64,000 nucleotides of DNA, from contig BRON01000011.1 in NCBI GenBank assembly GCA_024345305.1, positions 1,240,001-1,304,000 on the forward strand, read 5' to 3'. A model generated the notes under the pieces. The model made no database searches, was not told the origin of the DNA, and saw only the letters and a program-made list of their open reading frames with translations. Origin of the DNA: Mrakia gelida (taxonomy: Eukaryota > Basidiomycota > Tremellomycetes > Cystofilobasidiales > Mrakiaceae). Both the position numbers and the translations under genes were made by a program. This document shows positions 46,718-58,264 of the stretch, piece after piece. The first letter of the stretch is position 1; every line of letters begins with the position of its first letter.

Positions 46718-49700
46718 ATGAGCTGGATCCCTAGCCCCGAAGGAGTTCAAGAGCTCGTATCAGTCCTCAGAGATTCGACGAGCGAGGATTCAACAGTACA
46801 GGCTCAGGTCACTCAGGTGAGTTCAATGTCTTCTATAGAAAGGGAGGAGAGAGAAGGAAGGTGAGACGAGCGAAGGAGGAGAAACGAGAAAGCTCACCCA
46901 TCGCATCCCTCTCTTCCTCCTTCCTTCCCTCCCTTCCTTCTCGCCTCACCCTCCTCCTACTCGATCATCGTGCATAAACAGCGACTGTCCTCATTCGAAG
47001 CCATCCCGGATTACGCTGGTTACCTCGTCTACGTTCTCACTCAGGTCACTCAGGAGGACGAGCGTTCTCGAGCCGTCGCTGGATTGATCCTCAAAAACAA
47101 CGTCCACACCCTCGTAGACTGCTCCCCTCCCGTCATCTCCTACGTCAAGGAATCCGTCCTCAACGCTCTCGGTGACTCCAACGCCATGGTTCGAACGACG
47201 GTCACCATCGTCATCGACTCGCTCCTGATGGCTCACGGAGTATCGAGTTGGCCAGAGGCGATGGGCAAACTCGTTCAGTCCATGGATTCACAGAACGAGG
47301 CTGAGTTGGATGTGAGTCGGGATAGAGTCTCGTTCGGTTGGATTGGGTTGTGTAGAAGGGAAGGGAAGGGAAGGTTTTCTCGAGTACATAGAGCTGACCC
47401 TTCGAACTCGTCTTCGTTCGCAGGGAGCCTTCTCGACCCTCTACAAGGTGTGCGAGGATCTCCCCAAACAGCTCGACATCGAGATCAACGGTCAACGACT
47501 CCTCGACTTCCTCATCCCCAAACTCATCTCCTCCACCGACCACCCGAACGCGAAGTACCGCTCCCAAGCCATCTCGTGCCTCAACTCGTTCATCATCACC
47601 AACCCTCCTTCCTTCTCAGCCAACATCGACTCCTTCTTCTCCTCCCTCTTCCGACGAGCCTCGGACGAATCCGCCGACGTTCGAAAAGCAGTCTGTCAAG
47701 CCCTCACCCTCCTCCTCACCTCTCGACCGGACAAGGTCGTCCCCGAACTCGCCAACGTCGCCGAGTTCATGATCTACTCGACCCAGGACAAGGACGAGGC
47801 CGTCGCGCTCGAGGCTTGCGAGTTCTGGCTTGGGTTTGCGGAGGCGGAGGAGTTGAAGGATCACTTGAGACCGTTCTTGCCTAAGGTGGCGCCGGTGCTG
47901 TTGAACGGGATGGTGTATACCGAGACGGATCTGTTGTGGTTGGAAGGGGACGAGGAGGACGCGAACGTACCTGATCGACCAGAGGACCTCAAGCCCAAGT
48001 TCTACGGATCGAAGGGACATGGGTTCGAGAGGGAGGGTGGGGTGGAGCCTTCAGGGGGGAAGTCGAGAGCTGCTGGGGATGAGGACGATGAGGAGGAAGA
48101 CGATGATGGTGAGCTCGCGTTTTTGGAGGTCTTCGAAATCCATTCCCCTTCCCTCCTCTGACTCCTCTCCCTCCCCTTCCCCTTCTCTTTCCTTAGACGA
48201 CGACTACGACGAGGATGACGACGACGAGGATGGATTCTCGTCGGAATGGAACCTCAGGAAGTGCTCGGCGGCAGCTCTCGACGTGATGAGCGTGGTCTTC
48301 GAGGCTGAGCTGCTCGAGATCCTCCTCCCTTACCTCAAGGAGAAGCTCTTCTCCCCCGAGTGGGTGCAGCGAGAATGTGGTATTCTTGCTCTTGGAGCGA
48401 TGGCTGAGGGTACGTCCTTCACTCTTTCCGTTAATTCGAGAACGAAGCTGACCTTGAACCCGTTTCGTTCGTTCGTCGTTTCGCAGGATGCATCGAGGGA
48501 ATCGAGCCTCACCTGCCGACTTTGGTTCCTTTCCTCATCAACACCCTCGACGACGCTAAGGTCAGCTCTACAAGTTTTAGACTTGTTCTCGAGATGGCCC
48601 AGCTGACTTTCGCTTCCCTTCGCAGCCTCTCGTTCGAGCCATCACCTGCTGGACCATCGGTCGATACTCGAGTTGGTGCGTCAACACCCCCGCCGAGACT
48701 CAAGCTATGTTCTTCCTCCCCGCCATGGAAGGTGTAAGTTCTCCTTTCCATCACCTCTCGCTCCTCGTCTACCCAAGCTGATCGCTCTCCTCGTCGTTGT
48801 TTCACAGCTCCTCAAGATGGTCCTCGACAACAACAAGCGAGTTCAGGAAGCCGGATGCTCAGCGTTCGCCACCCTCGAGGAGGAGGCTGGATCCCTTCTT
48901 CAACCCTACCTCGAGCCCATCATCCGAAACCTCGTCTTCGCCTTCTCCAAGTACCAGCAGAAGAACCTCCTCATCCTCTACGACGCTATCGGAACGCTCG
49001 CGGACTCGGTCGCCGAGGGACTCAACAACGCGACTCTCGTGGGGATCCTGATGCCTCCTCTTATCGAGAAGTGGGAGCGGCTCGATGATTCGGACGAGGA
49101 TATCATTCCTCTGCTCGAGGTACGTTTCTTTCTCGTCCCAAGACTCGTCGTTCGAACGAGCTCGAGAAGCTGATCTTTCGTTTCGTCGCGTCCCTCTCAG
49201 TGTCTCTCGTCGGTCACCATCGCTGCCTCGGAATCGTTCGCCAACTACGCTATCCCCGTGTACGAGCGGTGTCTCAGGATCGTCCAGAAGTCGCTCAACG
49301 AGTACTACGCTTGGGCTTCAGGATCGTCACAAATGGACGAGCCCGACAAGACCTTCCTCATCGTCGCGCTCGACCTCCTCTCCGGTCTCACCCAGGGACT
49401 CAAGGGAAACATGGCTACCCTCATCAACCCTCCTACCACCCCCGAGGGAACCCTTCCTCCTCTGATCCAGCTCCTCGAGCAGTGCCTCAACGTGAGTGGT
49501 CTTTCTTTTCGCTCGTCGTCGTCGCGTCGAAACGCGACAGCTGATTTTCGACCTTTCGTTCTCGTCTCGAACAGCACCCCGAGGCTTCGGTTCGACAGTC
49601 CGCCTACGCTCTTCTCGGAGACATGGCCATCTCGTGCCACGCTCTCAGTGCTTTCCTCCCTCTCTACCTTCCTCGGATCGTCAAGGAGATCGCCGACCAG

Positions 49701-50479
49701 GTCGCTCAACCCAAGTACGACGAGGTCAGCGTCTGCAACAACGCTGCTTGGGCCGTCGGAGAGATCGCTATGCAGTGCCAGGCCAACCTCGGTTCGTCCC
49801 TCTTCTACCAACCTCTCTCGTTTTCGTAGACCTGAGCACTGACGCTCTTTCGTTCGTTTTACAGAAGCACCAGCGCTGAAGGAGCACCTCAAGGCTCAGG
49901 TCCCCGTCCTCGTCGAGTCTCTCATCCAGATCCTCATGAGCACGACAACTCCCAAGTCTCTGCTCGAGAACGCCGCTGTCACCATCGGTCGACTCGGACT
50001 CGTCTTCCCTGAGCTCGTTTCGGTTCACCTCCAGGCGTTCGGAAAGACTTGGTTCGTTCATTCCTTCTCCCTCGACTTCGTCCGCTCGACTTGGACTGAC
50101 GCGACCTTCTTCTCACTTCTCTAGGTGCACCGTCCTCTGGGATATCAAGGACAACGACGAGAAGGCTTCCGCTTTCATGGGATTCTGCCAGCTCGTGATG
50201 GTCAACCCCAACGGAATGGTCGCCGTGAGTCTTCGTTTCGCTCTCTCGACGCGTTCGAGTCGAACGTCACGCTGACTTCTCCTCTTCTCGCCTTCTCAGG
50301 ACCTCGTCTACCTCTGCAACGCCATCTGCAAGTGGACGACTCCCACCGCCGAGCTTAACGAGGTCTTCCGGAAGGTTCTCACCTCGTTCAAGGAGATGCT
50401 CGGAGAGTCGTGGGCCGCCAACTTCCCTACCTTCCCTCCCGCCCTTCAGGAACGTCTGAGGTCGAGGTACCAGCTTTAA
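46718..50479 (+). CDS. KAP104: transportin / karyopherin beta-2 (Kap104-type importin)
   Basis: Twelve exons from ATG 46718 ([20 protein letters not shown]) to TAA 50477-50479. The protein is built of HEAT repeats throughout. Family features include the N-terminal AGLILKNNV block, [31 protein letters not shown] sequence before the acidic H8 loop ([18 protein letters not shown], spanning an intron near 48110-48195), then the diagnostic [42 protein letters not shown], and the C-terminus [15 protein letters not shown]. Karyopherin beta-2 imports proteins with PY-type nuclear localisation signals, such as RNA-binding proteins, and releases them through RanGTP contact with the acidic loop. Length is about 900 residues, as expected. 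All junctions I followed keep the frame, including the short first exon 46718-46815. Confidence 0.96.
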
Positions 50480-51224
50480 AACCGCTCTACCCCTCTAGTC
50501 TCCTTCCCCTTCGTTCTTCGTCGTTGTTCTCGCGACGCGTCTTTGTTTACCCTTCTTCGTTCGTTCGTTCCGTCCTTGCCGTGCTCTCTTATTCGTTATC
50601 TCCCCTTGGGTTCTCTCCTTTACGCTCTTGGTTCTCTTGGTTGTTTTGTTCTCCCCCTTCGTAGCTTCGTTTACAAGTTCTCGCTTCGCACCTCTCACAC
50701 TCACGTCGTCTCGTTCTCGTTCGTTTTTTTTAGCATTTTCTTCTGCCCTCTCGTCTCTCTTCCGTAGCTAGCATTTTTCTCGTTCACGTCTCTCTCTCTC
50801 TCCCACATAGCTAGTAGTAGTATTTTAGCCTAGACAACCCAACCCACTCATCTCCATCGCATTCCCCTCCTTCCCTTTCTTTTACGTATCTCCCAACTGA
50901 CTTGCCCTCGTTGTCGCTTAGTATTTTTCTCGTGTGCGCTGCTTTCGTTTTGCATCCATCCTCTTTCTAGTAGTCTTGGTTAGTGGTAGCGTAGTGAGGA
51001 AAGGAGGGAGGTTCAAATCGACCATGGATCCTTTTCTTTCTCTGCTCGTATCACCTGCCTTCGTCGCGTCGTTGAAAAGTCTGAGAGACAAGGCTGAGAG
51101 AGACGAGGTTCTGCGAGGCTCTCGATGAGGCACGTTTTCTCAGAGTCGAGACGAAGAAGCGGTCGCTTTCCTCTCTTCATCGTCCCAACCGTCCTCGCGA
51201 CCCACTCCCAAAAAGAAAACGCAT
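50480..51224. other. intergenic between convergent genes
   Basis: This holds the 3' regions of the importin and of the Tcd-like gene, which face each other. It is T- and C-rich on the plus strand over 50500-50950. There is no supported coding exon, hairpin terminator or RNA gene. Confidence 0.5.
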
Positions 51225-53648
51225 CTACATCGTCGCCTTCCCCTGCCTCTCCCTCCAAGCCAAAATCTTCAACGCCTCCTCCCTCACCCCCGCCACTCCC
51301 CTCTCGACCTTCTCTCCCCAAAGCTCCTTCCCAGTCTTCCTCGTCGCCTCGGGAACAGCCAACCCACACTCCCTCTCGTGTCGCTCCACGTCCTTGAGTT
51401 CCATGACGACGCAGTTGAGCACCGACAGGGGTTCCGAGAAATCCCAGCGAGTGAGAGCGGGTCGCGTGCAGACTGGGTGGGCGGAGAAGGGGAGGAAGGG
51501 AGTTGGTGCGTCGTCGGTTGACGAGGCGAGAGAGGAGGAGGAAGGTCGTCGGAGAGGGAGGATGGATCGTCCGTTGTAGTGGAGTTCTTCGTAGATGAGA
51601 CTGACGTCGATGTTGTCCATTGGGATTCGGCTGTTCGAAGGAGTAACGTGATCGGGGAGGGTCAGTTCAGAGGAGCGGAGAAGGGAGGAGAAGGGGAGAC
51701 ACGTCGAAGCGAGCAGATCGAGAGAAATGAAAGACTCACAATCCCTCCGTCTGACCAGCCATCTTCCCTTCTCGAACGATAAAGTCGGCGTTGAGCTTCT
51801 GGTAGACCTTCTTCCTGTTCTTGTGCTCCATGGGGTGAAGGATCGGGCTTCCAGCGAGATCTTGAAGGATGTAGGTGGCGATGTTGAGGCCGAAGATGGC
51901 TGGGAGGGGGCCGAGAACGGGGAGAATCCGGACCTGAGGAAGTGCAAATGATGAAAGGGAAGGGTGGGGGCGACAACGAGGGGCGTCAGTGCTCGGTCGA
52001 GGTGATGAAAGGGAAAGAACGAGACGCGTCGAGATGAAGGCGATCGGGGACTCACCCTGAAGTCATCAAAGGCTCCAAGCTCCTTGACGTTTCCCTTCTT
52101 GAACTCTTCCTCGTCGAGAGGAAGAAGTTTGACCGCTGCTGGAACTTCCGTCGAGTAGACGACGCTGGAAAGAAAGACGCGAAGCGAAAGTCAGTTTCAA
52201 CCGAGTCGTCGCTCTCGTCTTCATCGCTCGCACCGACTCTTTCTCCGACCGAATCGAGTCAAGCACTCACGGAATACCCGAGTGGATACCCTCGGCCCTC
52301 AAGTTCAGCCTCACAACCCTGGCGAGAGGATCCTCGCTCGTTAACGAGATGTCGGCGATCTGAACTCGCGTCGAGTCCCGCTTGGCTCCCGCTCCCATCG
52401 ACGAGAAGACCTTGATCTGGGATTTGTGGCAGTGAGAAAGGAGCTGAGCCTTGGTGGTGATGTTGTCGATAGCGTCGACGACCCAGTCGGCTCCTTCGAG
52501 GAGAGCGTGGCCTTCCGGCGAGTCTCGCCAGAGCGAAACGGAGGTGTCGATGCTGGAGGAAGAAGGGCGATAGACGAGGGCGAGGTCAGTTCGTGAGTTC
52601 TCGAAAACAAAAAAGGGAGATCGCGAAGTAAGGGATGGGCACTCACGTTGCCCAAGGAGCGATCTTCTCCAGGTACTTCTTCGTCGCGAGAACTTTTGCC
52701 GATCCGACGTCGGCGAGAGTGGCGGCAGCTGGAAGTGAGCAAAAGCGTCAGCTGGCGCGCTCGTAGAAGTCGCCGCTTCTTCAGACAGTCGCGAGAACGT
52801 ACCATGCCGATTGAGAGACGACAGCGTCGCCATGTCGAACTGAAGAGACGAGGAGAGGTCGCGTCAGTTTGCTTCGCGTTTCTTCCCTCGCTCAGGTCAT
52901 GCAAACCGCGAATCCTGGTGTGCTCACATCGATGAGAAGAAGATGAGACACTCCACTGTGTTCAAAAAGGTCCGAGCATGAGAGTGAGCAAAGGTCGAGC
53001 TCGGAACGACGGGGAGGAGGAATGAAGGAACTCACGACCTCAACAGCATCAAAGCAGCCCAACTACCGACTCCTCCGCAACCCACGATGACGACATATCC
53101 CTTCCGGACCTTCGCCATTCCATCCTCTCCCAGGAAAGTGTAGTTCCGAGACAGCTGAGGGCAAGAAGTCGAGAGCAAAGCCAGGCAAGGGAATGAACGT
53201 CAGCCCTCCGAGCTCACCTGTCTTCTCCTTCCTTCCCGCCTCGAGCTCAAGACCGACCTCTCCCTTCCCCCCGACCTCCTTCAAGGCATCAGCGGACGGA
53301 AAAGAATCTACTCACCTGTTCCCGAATCAACTCCTCGCTAAACTTCTTCTTATCTCCCATCGTAGGTTGGCCGATGCGACTCGCTCCTTCCAGAGCTTCC
53401 TTCTCGAGCCTCGCTTGAATCCCGACCTCCTCCACTCCTCCGTCCATCTCCTCTGGCCATCCCGAGTCCTTCCCCACGCTGTGCTTGACGCTTTTACGGA
53501 GCTTCTCCCGAAGAGTGGCTCGTCTGAGGTACTGGAAGGTGAAGATGGAGGAAGCCGTGAGAGTGACGGAGACGGCTGCTGTTGCGACGACGAGAGCTCG
53601 ACGAGAGGAGGTGAGGTCTGTTGGGAGAGAGGGAAGGGAGGAGAGCAT
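51225..53648 (-). CDS. tRNA threonylcarbamoyladenosine dehydratase, Tcd1/Tcd2 family
   Basis: Nine exons on the minus strand from ATG 53648 to TAG 51225. The N-terminus has one hydrophobic segment (RRALVVATAAVSVTLTASSIF), as in yeast Tcd proteins of the mitochondrial outer membrane. The E1-like ThiF domain follows: the nucleotide loop YVVIVGCGGVGSWAALMLLRS, LLLIDFDMATLSSLNRH, VLATKKYLEKIAPW, the DAIDNITTKAQLL segment, VFSSMGAGAKRDSTRVQ, and VVYSTEV. The C-terminal part ends LAWRERQGKATM. The enzyme uses ATP to cyclise t6A at position 37 of ANN-decoding tRNAs into ct6A, improving decoding. Very short exons occur (VSHLLLID, DMATLSSLNRH). A splice-like pair upstream (donor 53761, acceptor CTTGCAG near 53706) suggests a 5' untranslated intron. 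The assignment rests on ThiF motifs plus the N-terminal anchor. Confidence 0.9.
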
Positions 53649-56600
53649 GCTGAGGGGTAGTTCGGGGGAGGTGGAAGTCGGGTTGTTTGGCTTGGAGGGC
53701 TGCAAGAGCCTGGGAGGAAGGCGAGGTCGACGGTTGAGGTCAATCGAAAAACGTCGAGCTCACCTTCTCAAACGTCTCCCGCCAACCGTTTCGCCCTGCA
53801 GAGTATATCACGTCTCGCTAACCTTCTGAGCCTTTTGACGGGACCGCTTTCTCTCGCTTGAGATACGACCGAAAAGTTTCACCCCAGTCTGCTGAGCCTC
53901 GAGCGAATCCGTGACCTTCACTTCTCCCTCCGTCCCTCTTCCCTCGCATTCCGATCAGCTTCCCTCGTCTCTTTTTCAGGATCCTGTGCACCACAGACCC
54001 GAGAAGTAGCTCACTACAGCATTCACATGTCCATCAGATCTGTACTCGTATAGCTTGTCAGCTCGACGGCTATCTCGACCCAACCCCTCTGTCCGCCTTC
54101 TCCTCCTCCTCTGCTCTACATGTCTTGATCTTCCGGTTTGGGTCAGACTGTAGATCATCAATATCGAAACCCTCTCTCTGATAGCTGTCGTTCGAGGAAA
54201 GATGGAAGGGAGGCACGAGCCAGAAAGGACGAGCCGACGCGCTCGAGGATCGCGGAGAACGACGTCTTCTCGTTCCTCCGCGGACCTCCAACGGCCCAGC
54301 GGACAATCGTCATGTCCTCGTTACCAAAACCATGATGATAAGGGGGAGAAGCTCTCTCAGACCAGTGAGTCTGGGCTCGCGAGAGAGAACTGACGCGTCG
54401 AGCGACAAACGGTTTTCCGCGACGTGCCCACTCCTCAGTCTCAAGCAGATCTAGGTCTTTGTTGTGACTTGCGAATAGATTCTACTCCACTCGAAGAAAT
54501 GAGTTTCGAAGAAAAAGCGGGAACGAAAGGCTAAAGGAAGTCGGGAGAGGTCTCAACGAGACGCGCCTCGGAAGAGACACTTCGGTCTCCGAGTTGCGAG
54601 ATACGAGCAGGAAGACCGGCATCGCTTCCAACGCACGTCAGGCTCCCTGAGTATGTCCCGATGAGCAAGGAGGAACGTAACAGGCCGATCTGAAAGAACG
54701 TAATAGTCGGGACGAGACGTGAGGCTCTCTTGCACGCCGATGCTGAAGCTGCTTCTCAAGAAGCCACAGCATCGAGTGGACGAGGGGTATCACATCAAAA
54801 ACTGGATACTTATGGTCCTCTCCCAGCCTCACAACGAGGAACAAACGCACAGATCCTCGTGAGAAGGGAAAGACTCGTGAGCCTGAACCGCAAGCCACTG
54901 AGGAAGTCGTCGCCTTTCCCCTAAGAAATGGGAAGGGTGAGGAGACCATCAGTGGTGCTACCAATTGCTACGAGAATCGCCGAATCCGCATAGGGTGATG
55001 AGACCCAAGGGACTCTGGAAGCGAGTAGAACGAAGGGTCAACGGAGGAACGATCGATCCCTCCGAAGCGTCACTCTCGAACACAAAAGGCAGCATCGAGA
55101 TGCAAGCTTTCTGTTGAAGATAGAAGCTTCGGGATGAGGGCTCGTGACGGCGCAGAATCAACGAGAGAGGAATGAGAGAGAATGAATGAAGCTGGACGCG
55201 ACGCCGACGACGCGACGGAAAGGGTGAACGTTGATGTCTTGTGATCCCTCCCCAGCTGTTCGTTACAACACGAAAGGCTGTATGGAACTACGCTTCGCAC
55301 GCCTGAAGAACGCTGAGGAGGGAAGAGCAAAGCGATGACACTCCCACGACTCCTTGTTGACGTTTCGCTGGTCTACGCTAGACGTTGACGGATCGCTCCT
55401 CCCTTCATTCTTCTTCCGAAGAACATCAGCAAGAGATACCGACTGTAATAGGTATAGCCTTTCGACCTCTTGCGGACGTGTGAGCGAAAGAAGGAGAAAG
55501 AGAAGAACGGCACGAAGGATGAACACTCAACGCGTCGAGCACTTGAGCTTCGAACGATTCTGCAAGATGGGCAGACGAGGCGTGTTGCTCTGACCCCTCG
55601 AGCGCTTCAGCCCTTCCTCGGTGCTGCTGATTGAGGAGGAGGAAGCGCTTAGAAGAGGAAGGAAACACGTCAGGCCTGCAAGCGTTTCCACGTCTGTCCA
55701 AGTCTCTCGAAGTCGATCTCGACATTCGGTATCGACAAGCACAGGTTGTTTCCTCCTTTGCCACGACTTTGCACCGTCACCCACCCTCGACAGAGAAGTG
55801 ACTTGAAGAATCAAGCAGACCTTTCTGCGAGGAAGTGGTCGGTGTGCGGAGAGGTTTCGAAGGACATCAAAGCGTTCTTCTTTTTCTTCGACGCGTCTCT
55901 CTCCGTCGCGCGACTATGTTTCCTCGCCGCTTTGACGAGACGTCTCTCCTCCCTCTCATCCGAGCAGATGAATACATCAACCTTCAAAGCAGGTGTGACA
56001 TTTAAGGAAGAGAGACAGAGACGGCAGGTCAAGTCGGCGAGACTTTCAAAATCGAGGCGACTCTGCTTGAAGGAACGCGACTCGGACGACTGCCGAACCC
56101 GGACTTTCGCCGCAGCAAGACCTTCGGGACTTGCGCGGTGAGCTGAGCCTGGGCAGAGGTTCGATCGGGGAAGGATGAGATGAGGGAGGAAGGGAGGGTG
56201 GGAGGGAAAGGTGAAAGAGCGGAGAGGAATAGAGACGAACGGAAGGAAAGGTACTCGATGGCGAAGAATGAAGAAGAGAAAGAGCAGATGTGAAAGGAAA
56301 GAAAGGAGTGAAAGGGGGGAAAGACGAGAACAAAACGAGACCTGGACTTCGAGACGCGTCGGTGCTGCCTCGTTGCTCGATCTGAGGATATGCTGCATCG
56401 AAGCAGCACCGACAGCGGCCCAGGAGTAGGCCAAGTATCGTCGGCTTCCGGTTCTTCAAGTGAGATAAGCAGAACGCGACTAAGGAACGACTCATGCACG
56501 AAGAACGACGCGACTGAAGGCGATCCGCTTTCTCGGCTCAGAGCGAGATAGCTGGAGATCTTCAGCCTTTCGGATTTCCAACAAATGATAAGACCGAGTC

Positions 56601-58264
56601 GGATGATACTCGAACGGAGAAGACGAGAGATAGAGGATGGCGGGAGAGCAAAAAAAGCAAAAAAGGCGACGCGCGTCACTTACCGACGTCCAGCGAGCTC
56701 GCGCTCCCCGCTCTCCATCTGTTTCGTTTCCAAAGGCAGGAGAGTGGGCTGAATTTTGGCCCTAAGGGATCACATCGAGGATACGCTCTGCGACAGGAAC
56801 TCGTGAGGGAGAAGACGACGCGAATGCAGCGAGATTTTGAGGTCTCTCTTTTCGTGCAATGCTCCCTGCGCAACTCCACGAGCACGTGTTGCCCTGTCTA
56901 AAAGGAGGAAGGATGGTGTAATCAAGATATGGGAAGGGAGGAAGATGGAGAGAGGGAGGCGGGAGAGAGAGAGGGTGAAAGAAGAGGAGACGTGACGCGT
57001 CGGTTCAGCTGGTCTTCACGGCAGAGCATGATGCAAAGATCTGCTGGAAGACCCTGGCACGACAATCACAAGTCAACTCTCACCTTCCCTCTTGCGTCGT
57101 CGCGCGCAAAAGGACAACACCTCGGGTTGAACCCCGTTCTCCTCGTCTCGTCTTGATCACCTCAGCCAGCCCTAGCTCGACTTCTCCCTCCAAACGAGAT
57201 CGCCCTTAGCACAGAGCCCAAACGATGTTTGAGCTGGCTGCTGGGGCGACTGCGGACGAAGGGGAAGAAGGGGCAGAGCTGACGGAAGAGCGAGTTCGAG
57301 AGGGGAGGAGATGCGATAAGGGAACGAGGAGGGGGAGACCGAGGAGAGAGGAGAAAAAGAGAAAGAGAGAGGGAGAAGAGGGGGAAGAGGAACGAAAGAG
57401 GAAAATGAGAGAGGGAGAGAAAGAAGCATAGAGAAAGAGAGAGAAGGAAAGTGTGGAGCGAGAGAGCTGACTGGTCTGCAGAACGACTCCGTTCCTCTTC
57501 TCGCTTCCCTGCTTTGTGGTGTAGACGATCAGCTCTTGTCAGGAGTGAGCAGCCGTACCATCGAGCAGGAAGGAAACAGCTCACCGAAGCTCGTCCTTTT
57601 GGAGACGAGACGAAGCGGGAGGGAGAAGGAGGGGGTGGAGCGACTCAGACGGCGAGGTCACTTCCCTCGAGAGAAGGACTCGTAAGACAGGAGACGAAGC
57701 AGCGCACTGGGAGATGATACACATCTTCGATGCGCTTTGCTTCCACCCTCCTCTCAAACGAGAGCCCCAGAGGAAGGAAGATGAGGAGAGAAGAGAGGAA
57801 GAGCGGATCGGATCTCGAGCGAGAGGAGGGATCTCTTCGTCGTTTCCATGTCTCCTTCGATGAGACCTGAGGAGACTCAGTGAAGGGGACCGTGGTATGT
57901 GCGAAGAGAAGCAGCCAGAGCTCAGGCAAAAAGAGAAGAAGATGGGGAAGGAGGGAAGGGACGACGAGGGAGGAAGAGAAGGTGGACGTCAGCGGCGACT
58001 CGATGCGACCCGTCCTCCTCGCCTTTTCGCTTCCCTCCATTTTTTTCTTGAGAAGAAATGCAGCAACGCTTAGAACTTTCACCTCAACTCTTTCACCGAT
58101 CTGAAAATCTTCTCTCGGACTCAAAATCCGGGCACTCGTTGATTTTTCTTCCCTTCAACGCGCCTGCTGACTTCAACCCCAAACAACGACCTCGCTCCTC
58201 CCTCCTCCTCCTTCTCTTCCTTTCACTTTCCGTTCAGCCGAACGCGCGCCATCACTCTGTACGG
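53649..58264. other. 4.6-kb gene-poor region
   Basis: This is the longest stretch without a well-supported gene. 53830-55800 has mixed sequence with no convincing exon on either strand. 55800-56720 contains a weak minus-strand gene candidate (listed separately). 56150-57480 has long purine-rich runs on the plus strand, so pyrimidine-rich on the minus. Such tracts elsewhere in the window mark introns and promoters of the transcribed strand, suggesting minus-strand transcription. 57170-57600 has some minus-strand splice-like signals (donor near 57578, acceptor near 57230 before a piece ending KGDLVWREKSS) that I could not build into a gene. 58000-58264 is the promoter of the SAP-domain gene. 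Confidence 0.5.
56029..56718 (-). CDS. weak candidate for a small unrecognised gene
   Basis: An ATG at 56718 opens a 35-nt exon (MESGERELAGR) with a good GTAAGT donor at 56683. A possible second exon from about 56457 down to about 56340 joins in phase and encodes RRYLAYSWAAVGAASMQ and LRSSNEAAPTRLEVQ. A third possible exon after a CTGCCCAG acceptor near 56150 encodes AQLTAQVPKVLLRRKSG and stops at 56029. The second donor (GTCTCG) is poor, the introns are longer than usual for this window, and another open frame overlaps (55811-56434). It could be a small membrane-associated protein or a non-coding transcript. No family was recognised. Confidence 0.25.

Noticed and set aside
57172..57600. Minus-strand terminal exon ending KGDLVWREKSS
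   Set aside because: Splice-like signals exist, but no consistent upstream exons or start could be assembled, so it was not called a gene.
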